A stretch of 64,000 nt of DNA. Origin: an uncultured Psychrobacter sp. GTDB lineage: Bacteria > Pseudomonadota > Gammaproteobacteria > Pseudomonadales > Moraxellaceae. Location of the stretch: positions 1 to 64,000 of the forward strand of contig NZ_CANMRN010000011.1 of assembly GCF_947500265.1 (NCBI RefSeq), written 5' to 3'. Position numbers and translations under genes: made by a program. Every line of letters starts with the position of its first letter. Position 1 is the stretch's first letter. Shown here piece after piece: positions 35,826 to 45,375 of the stretch. The notes beneath the pieces were generated by a model. The model made no database searches, was not told the origin of the DNA, and worked only from the letters and a program-made list of their open reading frames with translations.

Positions 35826-35869
35826 AAAAAGCAATGTACTCATGCCAATAGTGACATGAGTACATTGCT
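35826..35869 (-). terminator. Terminator after the tyrA-aroA gene
   Basis: A perfect 15-bp stem (AGCAATGTACTCATG and its complement), a 10-base loop and a T-run on the minus strand, about 45 bp after the stop. Confidence 0.85.
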
Positions 35870-35915
35870 AACGATGTTAGATTAAACTTTTAAGAGTTAA
35901 TGGTAGCTTAGCGAC

Positions 35916-38270
35916 TTACTCAGCACTAGTATCTACTTGGATAGACATACCGATTTGGTTGGCAAGTTCAGCAAATCCTGGGAAGCTGGTATTAACCGTT
36001 TCAACCCCTTCAATGGTAATTTGCTGGGATGCACGCAGACTGGCAACAGAGAAGCTCATTGCAATACGGTGATCATGATGCGAGACAATATGACCACCAC
36101 CAAAGACAGGCTGGCTATTGTTGACTTCACCGCTTTCAGTAGCAACGCCTTTGCCTTCGATAATCAGACCATCATCAGTTACAGTACAATCAATACCAAG
36201 CGTATGTAACCCTTCTGCCATCACAGCGATACGGTCCGATTCTTTAACACGCAGCTCTTTGGCACCAGTCAATACCGTCTGACCTTGTGCACAGCTGGCT
36301 GCGATAAATAGCACAGGAAATTCATCAATCGCCAGTGGTACGAGATGCTCTGGTATCTCAATACCGACTAGGTTTGAGCTGCGAATCGTAATATCAGCAA
36401 CTGGCTCGCCGCCCACATGCGTCTCATTGCTTAGGCTAATATCTGCATTCATTAATTTTAGAATATCAATGACGCCAGTACGCGTAGGGTTGATACCTAC
36501 TTGGGTCAAGGTAAGCTCACTATTTTGACTGATGGCCGCTGCTACCATAAAAAATGCTGCAGATGAGATATCAGCAGGAACCGCGATATCGCCGCCTGTT
36601 AGTGTACCGCCACCAGTGACACTGATGCGATTGCCTTCTACGGTTACTGGATAACCAAAGGCCGATAGCATACGCTCAGTGTGGTCACGGCTAATCTCAG
36701 GCTGTGTGACCGTTGTCGCACCCTCGGCCCATAGACCTGCTAGTAGCAAACAAGACTTTACCTGAGCTGAAGCAACTGGCATATCATACTCAGTGCCTTG
36801 TAATGGCTTGCCAACCGTGTCACGACCAGTGATGCTGAGCGGCGCAGTACCACTATGACCAGTGCTCTGAATCACAGCTCCCATCGTGCGTAGCGGTGCC
36901 GCCACGCGCTCCATTGGGCGTTTATTCAAGCTAGTATCACCTGTCAATACACTATCAAACGATTGCGCTGCCAAGATACCAGATAGCAGACGCATACTGG
37001 TGCCAGAGTTACCCATGTACAGTGGAGTTTTGCTAGGTTTTAAACCATTCATACCGACACCATGAATGGTCAAGTTGCCATTATCAGGGCCTTCGATAGT
37101 CACACCCATATCACGGAATGCTTGTAGCGTTGCTAGCGCATCTTCCCCTTCCAAAAATCCAGTCACATTTGTCACGCCTGTGGCAAGACTGCCGAGCATA
37201 ATGCTGCGATGCGAGATAGATTTGTCACCAGGAATCGCGATGGTGCCAGAAACAGTATTGCTAGGGGTAATATTATAAGAAGCTGACATAGCAGAAGTAT
37301 CCGTATAAGGGGTGCTGGCTAACATATGGCCGAAATGTCGCCGTGCGGCTTGCGCGCGGCCCAAAAGTCCCATCAGGGCAGTTGAATCTTGATCAATAAT
37401 AAGCTGGCGCATCGTCTGTAAATAGACACCATACTCATCAAGGGCGCTGACAATCGCGCTTTGGTTGGCAAAAAATATATCATGCCACATTTTAGGGTCA
37501 CTGGCAGCGATACGCGTAAAATCGCGGAACCCACCAGCAGCATAACGAAACATATCTAAATTATCATCATGGCTTGCCAATTGCTCAACCAAATTAAAGG
37601 CAAGTAAATGTGGCAAATGGCTGGTGTGCGCTAATATGCGGTCATGATGCTCAGCATCCATTGACATAACATTTGCGCCCACTGATTCCCATAATAGTCG
37701 CAACTTTGCAATAGCAGTTGCACTGGTTGTCGGTAGCTCGCAAATAATGACGCTATGATTGACAAATAAACTGGCGCGGCGCGCATGATACCCTGAATTT
37801 TCAGCCCCAGCAATTGGATGCGCTGGCACTAATCCTATCGGTAGCGAGCCAAACACTGCTTTAGCGGCATCAATGATATTGACCTTAGTACTACAGACAT
37901 CCGTCATGATGCAATCACTGGCAAGCTGTCCGTTATCCATCGCTTGCTTGATATCAACGAACACTGCTTGAACTGCCTGTACTGGCACTGCAATGATGAT
38001 TAAATCACTGCCAGCGATGACGTCCTGTAAATTTGCACTACCTGCATCTAGCAGGCCATGCTCAATAGCTTCTGTAATACTTGGTGCATGTCTATCGACT
38101 GCTACCAGTCGCGCGCTTAAGCCATTGTCTTTAATAGCTTGCGCAAAACTGGCACCAATCAGCCCAAGTCCAATCACACAAACTTGTTTAAATATAGGTA
38201 GCGTAGTATTTAGAGACGATTGAAGTTTATTATTTTTCTGACTACTCACGGCTTTTCTCGTTGGACACAC
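35916..38270 (-). CDS. Fused prephenate dehydrogenase / EPSP synthase
   Basis: A 784-residue bifunctional protein (TyrA-AroA). Residues ~28-310 are TyrA: the Rossmann motif CVIGLGLIGASFAQAI, then GLVPAHPIAGAENSGYHARR. Residues ~328-784 are AroA, starting MSASYNITPSNTVSGTIAIP, with GDKSISHRSIMLGSLATG, YMGNSGTSMRLLSG and RVKESDRIAVMAEGL. It thus makes the chorismate precursor EPSP and draws prephenate to tyrosine. Such fusions are known in Pseudomonas and Moraxellaceae relatives. The start is uncertain: GTG at 38270 or GTG at 38249, neither with a good ribosome site. Confidence 0.95.
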   Translation of the reverse strand: MCPTRKAVSSQKNNKLQSSLNTTLPIFKQVCVIGLGLIGASFAQAIKDNGLSARLVAVDRHAPSITEAIEHGLLDAGSANLQDVIAGSDLIIIAVPVQAVQAVFVDIKQAMDNGQLASDCIMTDVCSTKVNIIDAAKAVFGSLPIGLVPAHPIAGAENSGYHARRASLFVNHSVIICELPTTSATAIAKLRLLWESVGANVMSMDAEHHDRILAHTSHLPHLLAFNLVEQLASHDDNLDMFRYAAGGFRDFTRIAASDPKMWHDIFFANQSAIVSALDEYGVYLQTMRQLIIDQDSTALMGLLGRAQAARRHFGHMLASTPYTDTSAMSASYNITPSNTVSGTIAIPGDKSISHRSIMLGSLATGVTNVTGFLEGEDALATLQAFRDMGVTIEGPDNGNLTIHGVGMNGLKPSKTPLYMGNSGTSMRLLSGILAAQSFDSVLTGDTSLNKRPMERVAAPLRTMGAVIQSTGHSGTAPLSITGRDTVGKPLQGTEYDMPVASAQVKSCLLLAGLWAEGATTVTQPEISRDHTERMLSAFGYPVTVEGNRISVTGGGTLTGGDIAVPADISSAAFFMVAAAISQNSELTLTQVGINPTRTGVIDILKLMNADISLSNETHVGGEPVADITIRSSNLVGIEIPEHLVPLAIDEFPVLFIAASCAQGQTVLTGAKELRVKESDRIAVMAEGLHTLGIDCTVTDDGLIIEGKGVATESGEVNNSQPVFGGGHIVSHHDHRIAMSFSVASLRASQQITIEGVETVNTSFPGFAELANQIGMSIQVDTSAE

Positions 38271-38359
38271 TAAGACATAGATAGGGCCAGTCTTAGTGTT
38301 ATAAATTTTAATGGCTAATTAAGAACAATTTTTAAGTTAAAAAATATTAATAGATGCGC

Positions 38360-39502
38360 TTAGTCTTCAGTCAAAATAGAACGCAAAGTATCAATCAAAC
38401 GCAGATTATCTTCAGCCACACCTACTGTGATACGCAACCAGTTAGGCAATCCATAAGCATCCAACGGACGGACAATAACGCCTTGTTCAAGTAGTGCCTG
38501 ATGGATAGAAGCAGCAGTTATATCTTCCATCTCAACCTGCACTTCGACCATAATAAAATTGGCATGCGACTTCACAAAACCCAGCCCTAGCGCGTCAAAC
38601 TGCTTTTCTAACCAACGCATTTGCTCATCATTTATCAGACGAGTTTTTTCGATAAAGTCTTGATCGGCAAGTGCAGCAGCAGCGGCAGCTAAACCAACAC
38701 GGCTGACATTAAATGGCTGACGAATTCGGTTTAGTAAATCCGCCACTGCCACCGAGCTTAGAGCATAACCGACGCGTAAACCTGCCAGCCCGTAAGCTTT
38801 GGAAAAAGTGCGCACAATAATGACATTATCGAATTCATCCAATAAGGCGCGGTTGTTACTCTCAGGACTATACTCGATATAAGCTTCATCTAGTACCACC
38901 AAGACTGAGCTTGGTACACTGGCAACGAACTGATACAGCTCTTTTTGCTCTAGCTGCGTACCCGTTGGATTGTTCGGATTGGCAATAAAGACGATTTTGG
39001 TATTCGGATTGTCTTGAACCGCTTGGCTCATGGCTTTTAGATTATGGCCGAAGCGTTGAGCAGGTACTTCAATTCCCGTGGCACCTTGCATCTTCGCTAG
39101 CATAGGATATACCACAAAAGCATACTGGCTATAGACGATGGCATCATCAGCACCCACAAAGCTACGTGCCAAAATATCGAGCAAATCATCAGAGCCATTA
39201 CCCAAGGTAATTTGATTGGCATTGACATCGTTAAAGTCAGCCAGCGCCTGCTTTAGATAGTAACCATTGCCATCAGGATAACGTGACAACTGCCCTAGCT
39301 GCTCAGTCACTGCTAGCGTCACTCGGGGTGAGCATCCCATTGGATTCTCATTACTAGCCAGCTTGACCACGTCTGAGACACCATACTCACGTGTCAGCTC
39401 CTCAATTGGCTTACCGGTTTGATAAGGTGCCAATGCCAAAATACTGTCGTAAGCTGGCGTTAACGGCGATAGATCTGACACGGTCAATTGAGTAGTCTGC
39501 AT
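38360..39502 (-). CDS. hisC: Histidinol-phosphate / aromatic aminotransferase
   Basis: Class II PLP aminotransferase of 380 residues. ANPNNPTGTQ and the lysine in VRTFSKAYGLAGLRVGYAL define the fold; LASNENPMGCSPRV matches HisC. AAGGAT precedes the ATG. Its place between pheA and tyrA-aroA suggests that it aminates phenylpyruvate and hydroxyphenylpyruvate as well as, or instead of, histidinol phosphate (inference; this broad activity is known for HisC paralogues). Confidence 0.9.
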   Translation of the reverse strand: MQTTQLTVSDLSPLTPAYDSILALAPYQTGKPIEELTREYGVSDVVKLASNENPMGCSPRVTLAVTEQLGQLSRYPDGNGYYLKQALADFNDVNANQITLGNGSDDLLDILARSFVGADDAIVYSQYAFVVYPMLAKMQGATGIEVPAQRFGHNLKAMSQAVQDNPNTKIVFIANPNNPTGTQLEQKELYQFVASVPSSVLVVLDEAYIEYSPESNNRALLDEFDNVIIVRTFSKAYGLAGLRVGYALSSVAVADLLNRIRQPFNVSRVGLAAAAAALADQDFIEKTRLINDEQMRWLEKQFDALGLGFVKSHANFIMVEVQVEMEDITAASIHQALLEQGVIVRPLDAYGLPNWLRITVGVAEDNLRLIDTLRSILTED

Positions 39503-39621
39503 GGTTTATCCTTAGATGGTATCTATAAATGCTTTTTTTGAATACTATCTGCAAAAGCTAAGACCCATCTATTATGTATGAATACCAGTGAGTAAGCCTG
39601 TAATTATCTATAGGTAGTTGT

Positions 39622-40794
39622 CTATAGTACAGCTTTTGGATATGAGCCTAATATGCGCAAATCTTTGACCAATGGACGAATATCATTGATGGCAGCGCTA
39701 ACGTTTGGATCATTAACATGACCATTCATATCGATAAAGAATACGTATGCCCACTTGTTAGGACGCTCAGGACGCGTCTCAATACTGGTCATCGATACGC
39801 CATGATATGACAAAGGTTTCAAGATTTCGATCAGTGCGCCTGCTTTATCATGAGCGGAGACGACGATAGAGGTTTTGTCTTGGCCAGATGGCGCAATTGC
39901 TTCATGACCGATGATAAGGAAGCGTGTGGTGTTACTTGGATTGTCTTCAATATTTGAGTAGAGCTTATGCAAACCGTACTCTGCAACAGCAACGTCACCT
40001 GCAATCGCAGCTGAATGCCATTCGTTTTTAAGGCGGCGAGCGGCTTCACCATTGCTTGATACAGCAACGCGTTCGACATTAGGGAAGTTTACATCTAGCC
40101 AATGACGGCACTGAGCAAGCGACTGCTGGTGCGAATAAATACGGCTCAAACCATCAATCTTAGTATGCTCAGCAACCAAGAAGTTTTGATGAATTGGCAA
40201 TTCAACTTCGCCAATGATCTTCAAGGTAGAAGACAAGAAACCATCTAGAGTATGGTTGACCACGCCTTCTGAAGAGTTTTCGACAGGGACCACGCCATAC
40301 ATCGCTGTACCTGCTTCGACTTCGCGGAACACATCGGTAATGGTTGTCATCGGTACGGTATCAGCTGCTTTACCAAAGTGCTTGAGCGCAGCGGCATGCG
40401 TGAAGGTACCGACAGGGCCCAAGAAGGCAATACGCTGCGGCGCTTCTAAATCCAAGCATACTGACATGATTTCACGGAACAAGCGCGCCATTTTTTCATC
40501 AGCGATTGGACCTGCATTACGCTCCATGACAGCTTTTAATACCTGTGCTTCACGCTCAGGGCGGTAAAAGATAGGATTGCTATTGTCATCAGCAGCGGTA
40601 TGATTTTTCTTTACCATGGCTACTTGCTGAGCCAGCTTTGCACGGTTATTGATTAACGTTTGGATCTCACAGTCTACTGCGTCAATATTTTGGCGAATAT
40701 TGTCTAAAAACTCTTTTTCAGTTGCGGTATCGCTAGCGCCTGTAGTGGTTTGATTTAGATTATCCATTGTTTGCTCTGGTGACTGCTCGCTCAT
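39622..40794 (-). CDS. pheA: Chorismate mutase / prephenate dehydratase (P-protein)
   Basis: A 390-residue bifunctional enzyme of phenylalanine synthesis. Chorismate mutase lies at ~28-115 (IRQNIDAVDCEIQTLINNRA). Prephenate dehydratase is at ~120-300, with IAFLGPVGTFTHAAALKHF, VPVENSSEGVVNHTLDGFL and NTTRFLIIG. The ACT regulatory domain is at ~305-390, with SIVVSAHDKAGALIEIL and the ESRP-like IETRPERPNKWAYVFFID, consistent with Phe feedback control. It heads the pheA-hisC-tyrA/aroA run. Confidence 0.96.
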   Translation of the reverse strand: MSEQSPEQTMDNLNQTTTGASDTATEKEFLDNIRQNIDAVDCEIQTLINNRAKLAQQVAMVKKNHTAADDNSNPIFYRPEREAQVLKAVMERNAGPIADEKMARLFREIMSVCLDLEAPQRIAFLGPVGTFTHAAALKHFGKAADTVPMTTITDVFREVEAGTAMYGVVPVENSSEGVVNHTLDGFLSSTLKIIGEVELPIHQNFLVAEHTKIDGLSRIYSHQQSLAQCRHWLDVNFPNVERVAVSSNGEAARRLKNEWHSAAIAGDVAVAEYGLHKLYSNIEDNPSNTTRFLIIGHEAIAPSGQDKTSIVVSAHDKAGALIEILKPLSYHGVSMTSIETRPERPNKWAYVFFIDMNGHVNDPNVSAAINDIRPLVKDLRILGSYPKAVL

Positions 40795-41269
40795 TACCGC
40801 CCATCCTTTTTAGATTTTATCGCTGTTAGATATTACTATTATTTAAATATTGCTATTACATTTTATTACGTAGGGTAGCTCTATTGCCAAATCTGACTGT
40901 TTTCTGTTTTTAGTTAAAGACTAAGACTGATGATAGAAACTATATTCAAAATCAACCTCAAAACAGTCTATCAAAAACACCTTATATTGCTAGTGCCACT
41001 TGGCGTTAATACTATATTTACTGCCAAATACAGCAGCTTGATACATAGCCGGCTCTACTATAGCAAAAACTAAGGTCAGTGCCCATGCGTAAATGCGTAT
41101 AAATATACCAACTGTTATTAATATTAGCACAGCTGAGCCAGATAACAGCGATGCATAGCATAACTATGAAGCAACACCTGCCCAAAACTGTGTTACAGTT
41201 CCAGTTCAGCTCCCTACCCCGCTATATATAAGAGGAGCATCATGTGATTAATAAGAAAAAGGATACCTG
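40795..41269. other. Divergent intergenic region, pheA / tal
   Basis: A 475-bp AT-rich stretch containing both promoters. A short palindrome, AACTGT-GTT-ACAGTT, sits near 41187-41201, and AAAAAGGAT precedes the tal ATG. I looked for a Phe-rich leader peptide upstream of pheA and did not see one. Confidence 0.45.
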
Positions 41270-42214
41270 ATGAGCGCATTACAACAGCTACGCACTATGA
41301 CCACAATTGTTGCTGATACTGGTGACCTTGCCGCTATTGCCCGTTTAAAACCTATCGATGCAACCACCAACCCAAGCCTTATTACCAAGGCTCTGATTCA
41401 TCCTGACAACCAAGGTATGTTGTCAGAGACCATGAGTCGTCACAATGGTGACGTGGATGCCGTGATCGATGCGCTGACCATTCAGGTTGGCTGCGATATT
41501 TTAGAGCTGATCGAAGGCCGAGTCTCTACCGAAGTTGACGCTCGCTTATCTTACGATACTCAAGCGACGATAGATAAGGCACTGGCCTTTATGGATGCTT
41601 ACCAAAAAGCGGGCGTCGATTCAGAGCGAGTATTGATCAAAATGGCAGCAACTTGGCAAGGTATTGAGGCGGCGCGCTATCTTGAGACTCAAAATATTCA
41701 CTGCAACCTGACCTTACTATTTGGACAACACCAAGCGATTGCCTGTGCAGATGCTGGCGTGACCCTGATATCACCTTTCGTTGGCCGTATTCTAGATTGG
41801 CAAAAACGCCAACAAAGCCGTCAAAACGTACCGGCTTCTGATGACATGGGCGTACAGTCAGTCAAGCTCATTTACCAGTATTACAAACAGCACGGTTACG
41901 AGACGCAAGTAATGGGCGCCAGTTTCCGCTCTACCGAGCAAATTTTGGCATTGGCAGGTTGTGACTTGTTGACTATAGCTCCCAATCTCATTGATGAATT
42001 GGCAGCCATGGATACCGAGGTAACTCGCCAACTGTCTCCGAGTATGTCGATGGATATGAAAGCGATGACTCAAGTAAGCTTAACGCATGAAGAGTTTAGT
42101 GCTGCATATCAGCAAGACAAGGTTACGCAGGACTTATTACCTAAGGGTATTGATGGTTTTATCGGGGCGCGTGACGAGCTGTCTAAGACATTAGCAGCCA
42201 TTCGCGGACAATAA
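41270..42214 (+). CDS. tal: Transaldolase
   Basis: Protein of 314 residues, close to E. coli TalB (317). It moves a dihydroxyacetone unit between sugar phosphates in the pentose phosphate pathway. IDATTNPSLITKAL and the Schiff-base lysine in RVLIKMAATWQGI are the family signatures; CNLTLLFGQHQAIACADAGV and ISPFVGRILDW are also present. AAGGAT lies 6 bases before the ATG. Confidence 0.96.
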   Translation: MSALQQLRTMTTIVADTGDLAAIARLKPIDATTNPSLITKALIHPDNQGMLSETMSRHNGDVDAVIDALTIQVGCDILELIEGRVSTEVDARLSYDTQATIDKALAFMDAYQKAGVDSERVLIKMAATWQGIEAARYLETQNIHCNLTLLFGQHQAIACADAGVTLISPFVGRILDWQKRQQSRQNVPASDDMGVQSVKLIYQYYKQHGYETQVMGASFRSTEQILALAGCDLLTIAPNLIDELAAMDTEVTRQLSPSMSMDMKAMTQVSLTHEEFSAAYQQDKVTQDLLPKGIDGFIGARDELSKTLAAIRGQ

Positions 42215-42324
42215 TAGCCACACGACAGAGCACGACGGATACTGGGCTGGCACAAAAGATATTTGCCTACTAATAGTAAGTTGGCTATCATTACCTACTT
42301 CAAATGACAAGAAGCAAGGCTTAT

Positions 42325-42792
42325 ATGAAACGGCTATCAATATTATTGGCAGGCAGTGCTTTAGCGATCAGCGCCCAGGCAGTCAACTGGGTAGAGGTGT
42401 CCGAGAGCAGCTCTGGATCAATTTTTAGTATAGATTTGGATTCTATTGAAAGCTCTGACATCAGTATCATAGATGAAAAAGACGTCGAAAATATCACGGT
42501 ATCTATCCTTAGAACCTATCCTAAAGACAAAGATGCCGATAAAGATGACTCGAAGGAAGAAAAAAACAGTATTGACCATAGTGAGCAGCAACTACTCATT
42601 TCATGTAAAGACGCCAGTTACTATAGACGAGCCTTCGTTAACTACGATGCTGAAGGCAAAGTAACCAAATCATGGCAGTCAGAAAAACCAATATTGACCA
42701 CAAAAGACTTTAAAGTCACTACACCAAAGACAGTCGGTCGTACGGTGATAGAGCAGTCTTGTAAGGACTACGAACAAGACGAAGAGCAATAA
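42325..42792 (+). CDS. Small secreted protein, surface-adhesin-E-like
   Basis: Protein of 155 residues with a signal peptide (MKRLSILLAGSALAISAQA). The mature part opens VNWVEVSESSSGSIFSIDLD, a pattern like the Adhesin_E/NlpE-type small beta domain (W-x-x-V...x-D-x-x-S-I), with two conserved-looking cysteines (LISCKD and EQSCKD). A charged Lys/Asp/Glu loop lies mid-way. The ATG at 42325 is preferred over 42304 because AAGG lies just upstream. Function unknown; the family link is tentative. Confidence 0.65.
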   Translation: MKRLSILLAGSALAISAQAVNWVEVSESSSGSIFSIDLDSIESSDISIIDEKDVENITVSILRTYPKDKDADKDDSKEEKNSIDHSEQQLLISCKDASYYRRAFVNYDAEGKVTKSWQSEKPILTTKDFKVTTPKTVGRTVIEQSCKDYEQDEEQ

Positions 42793-42838
42793 ACACAGCC
42801 TACTTAACACAATACTAAAAAACATTAATACAGCATCA

Positions 42839-42875
42839 AAAAAAGCGCCCTGACATAGTATCAGGGCGCTTTTTT
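42839..42875. terminator. Bidirectional terminator between the secreted protein and apt
   Basis: A perfect 15-bp stem AAAAAAGCGCCCTGA with its complement and a 7-base loop. A and T tracts on both sides serve two convergent genes. Confidence 0.92.
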
Positions 42876-42943
42876 ATTTGGAGAATCGTTTAACTATATC
42901 GACAATACAACCTGTCTAGTAGTCAAAGAAATAGCAATTCATT

Positions 42944-43510
42944 TTAAGCTTTGAGTACCGTATAAACAGGTACTGGGAACTCGCCATGCAAGTCGACCAA
43001 GTCCAGTAACACTAACGCACCGACTACAGTATGGTCAGCCGATTGGCACAGCTCGTAAGCAGTGGTCAACGTACCACCAGTCGCCAAGATATCATCGACC
43101 AATAGTACGCGCTCAGGCGGTAGATTGTTTTGCATCTCAAGCGTGTCTTTACCATACTCCAATGCGTAGGCTTTGTTGGCAACCGGTGGCGGCAGCTTAC
43201 CTGGTTTACGCAGCAAGATCATGCCTTTGCCCAGACGGCCTGCTAGCATACTGGCAAATACAAAGCCGCGCGCTTCTACTGCACCCAGACAATCTACCTC
43301 GTCCATAAGCCCTTCTGGCAAAGCGGCAAGCAGCGCATCGATGACAGCGTCAATATGACTGCGCAGTAACGGGGTAATGTCGTAAAAATCAATGCCAGCT
43401 TTTGGAAAGTCTGGTACTGTGCGAATAATCTGCCAAAACGGATGGTCAGTATTGAGCACATGAGACGTCTCATTGTTGGTGGCGGATGTGGCGGCGGCAT
43501 TGGTACTCAT
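42944..43510 (-). CDS. apt: Adenine phosphoribosyltransferase
   Basis: Protein of 188 residues; salvages adenine with PRPP to give AMP. The PRPP-binding loop is VLLVDDILATGGTL, and GAVEARGFVFASMLAGRLG and RKPGKLPP are Apt signatures. The N-terminal ~20 residues are Ala/Thr/Asn-rich. The enzyme is slightly longer than typical Apt for that reason. Confidence 0.95.
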   Translation of the reverse strand: MSTNAAATSATNNETSHVLNTDHPFWQIIRTVPDFPKAGIDFYDITPLLRSHIDAVIDALLAALPEGLMDEVDCLGAVEARGFVFASMLAGRLGKGMILLRKPGKLPPPVANKAYALEYGKDTLEMQNNLPPERVLLVDDILATGGTLTTAYELCQSADHTVVGALVLLDLVDLHGEFPVPVYTVLKA

Positions 43511-43875
43511 GATGACCCTTAGCTTATGTATTTAGATGGTTTAGTTAGTTTAGATAAGACAACAGCTGGATGATATATCAGCGATAAATGCTAAGCATTA
43601 CTGTGAATTTAGCGGCGATTATTATAGCATAATTGGTTTTCGTATGGCGGGCTGGCGTCCAGTCTTGTTATTAAGCGCTAATAAGGTAACGTATGTGATT
43701 GACTTGATAAAAGAAAAGTCATCTCAATATACAAGTGTAAACTTAACTATGAAAATTGCGGTTATATGCTAAACTACGTGCGTTTTTGCAGTCTAATATA
43801 ATAGCTGTAATATTAAAAATGAGCGTTTATAGCACGCTGTAACTGTAATACTGGTAATGATCGATAGGACTATTT
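43511..43875. other. Divergent intergenic region, apt / rubredoxin
   Basis: A 365-bp AT-rich stretch. A TATAAT hexamer lies at 43797-43802, about 75 bp before the rubredoxin ATG, but no good -35 box stands at the right distance. No other feature was recognised. Confidence 0.4.
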
Positions 43876-44040
43876 ATGAAACGTTATGAATGTATTGTCT
43901 GCGGCTGGATATATGATGAAGCGCTTGGCTGCCCAGAAGAAGGTATCGCACCTGGTACTAAGTGGGAAGACATCCCTGATGACTGGACTTGCCCTGAGTG
44001 CGGTGTCGGCAAGCTTGATTTTGAGATGCTTGAGCTGTAG
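43876..44040 (+). CDS. rubA: Rubredoxin
   Basis: A 54-residue electron carrier with one iron on four cysteines: [15 protein letters not shown] gives the first CxxC pair and [13 protein letters not shown] the second. The AlkG2-like layout [21 protein letters not shown] between them is typical. In Acinetobacter relatives rubredoxin passes electrons to alkane hydroxylase or oxygenases. An ATG at 43876 opens the frame. An alpha/beta hydrolase follows after 27 bp on the same strand. Confidence 0.95.
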   Translation: MKRYECIVCGWIYDEALGCPEEGIAPGTKWEDIPDDWTCPECGVGKLDFEMLEL

Positions 44041-44067
44041 TAGATGACCCTCTAATTAGGACACTTC

Positions 44068-45117
44068 ATGACAAAATCAAATGACATCAATAGTGCCAAA
44101 TTGCCTGAAACGCTAGATAACAATCTAGAAGATCATCTGAATAACTACCCTACTCCTGAGTGGCGCAAGTTTGGGGAGCATCAATGGCGCGACTCTGACT
44201 TGAGTAAGCACCTTCGTCAAGCAATGATTGACATCGGTGATGGTATTGAGTTGTGTGTCGAAGCTGGCGGTAACCCCAACAATCCGCCGCTGCTGATGAT
44301 CATGGGGCTAGGCTCACAAATGATATTTTGGCCAGACAATTTTATTAAGCGCTTTATCGATGCTGGTTTTTTTGTGATTCGTTTTGATAATCGTGATATC
44401 GGCTTGTCTTCTAAAGTACAGATAGAAGGCTTGCCGCGTATTAGCCAGCTTAAAATGATGGTACGTCTACAGACAGGGCTGTCTAACAAAAGCACACAGG
44501 TTGCTTATAACTTGACGGACATGGCTGAAGACACCGCACGTCTAATTAAAGCACTAAAGCTTGGTAAGACACATCTGCTTGGGGCTTCGATGGGCGGTAT
44601 GATTGCACAAATCGTGGCGGCACGTTATCCAAGCTTAGTACAGCGAATGGCACTTATGTTTACCACGACCAATCGTGCATTTTTGAAGCCGCCAAAACCC
44701 AAACAGCTATACACCCTTATCAATCGTCCAGAGAGCCACTCTGAGCGTGATATCGTACGTCATAGCGTTTGGTTTATGAAGACCGTTGGTACACCAGGTC
44801 ATGTGAATGTGCGTATGGTGCGTGAAATTGCTAAGATTCGTTATCAACGCAACTTCCACCCGCTTGGTACAGTACAGCAGCTCAATGCTATCTTAGCATC
44901 AGGCTCTATCAGCCGATTTAGTAAGCAAGTTAAAGCACCAACGATTGTATTACATGGTAGTGCTGATGGACTCCTGCCTGCCTCGCAGGGCCGAGTCGTT
45001 GCCAAGACCATCCCTAATGCTACGTTCCATCTCATCGAAGGCATGGCACACGATATTCCAGAGTATTATCAGCCTTATATGGTTGACTTAATCAGCAATC
45101 ATTTATCGAGCAAATAG
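44068..45117 (+). CDS. Alpha/beta hydrolase
   Basis: Protein of 349 residues with the alpha/beta-hydrolase fold. The oxyanion segment is PPLLMIMGLGSQMIFW, then FFVIRFDNRDIGLSS; the nucleophile elbow is LLGASMGGMIAQ (serine); the acid is likely in LHGSADGLLPA and the His in EGMAHDIPEYY. FDNRDIGLS is common in esterases of the TesE/YoaA group. No signal peptide, so cytosolic. It probably shares a transcript with rubA. The substrate cannot be read. Confidence 0.88.
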   Translation: MTKSNDINSAKLPETLDNNLEDHLNNYPTPEWRKFGEHQWRDSDLSKHLRQAMIDIGDGIELCVEAGGNPNNPPLLMIMGLGSQMIFWPDNFIKRFIDAGFFVIRFDNRDIGLSSKVQIEGLPRISQLKMMVRLQTGLSNKSTQVAYNLTDMAEDTARLIKALKLGKTHLLGASMGGMIAQIVAARYPSLVQRMALMFTTTNRAFLKPPKPKQLYTLINRPESHSERDIVRHSVWFMKTVGTPGHVNVRMVREIAKIRYQRNFHPLGTVQQLNAILASGSISRFSKQVKAPTIVLHGSADGLLPASQGRVVAKTIPNATFHLIEGMAHDIPEYYQPYMVDLISNHLSSK

Positions 45118-45137
45118 CTTTAAACACATCAGTGTCA

Positions 45138-45187
45138 AAAAAAGAGTGCAAAACCTATCGCTAACTCACAGGTTTTACACTCTTTTT
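45138..45187 (+). terminator. Terminator after the alpha/beta hydrolase
   Basis: A long stem, AAAAGAGTGCAAAACCT with AGGTTTTACACTCTTTT (one mismatch), a 12-base loop and trailing T residues. It lies just before the MITE-like element. Confidence 0.85.
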
Positions 45188-45206
45188 TATTGCCTATTTA
45201 ATCCTA

Positions 45207-45364
45207 GGGCGTGTCCTCAATTCAATCGATAGTTATCTAAATGGGTTAAAAATGGCTAAATCTTGCCAAATGGCGTCAAATAGCTGACTAATATCTCGAT
45301 ATTATCCTTGTTTGACTGCGATTTATCTCATTTTTATCACTATTTTTAAAATGAGGACACGCCC
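45207..45364. mobile_element. MITE-like element, 158 bp
   Basis: The ends are perfect inverted repeats (GGGCGTGTCCTCA and its complement). Including flanks the symmetry is 16 bp (45204-45219 and 45352-45367), consistent with a TA target duplication on each side. The interior is AT-rich with no coding frame. Length, inverted ends and TA duplication fit a non-autonomous element moved by an IS630- or IS5-type transposase (inference). It sits in the gap between two convergent genes, 11 bp from the WG-repeat gene stop. A decayed relative of one end lies at 8955-8991. Confidence 0.75.
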
Positions 45365-45375
45365 TAGCAATTGCA

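Noticed and set aside
40795..41269. Phe-rich leader peptide or attenuator upstream of pheA
   Set aside because: No short frame rich in Phe codons and no terminator/antiterminator pair was visible on the minus strand.
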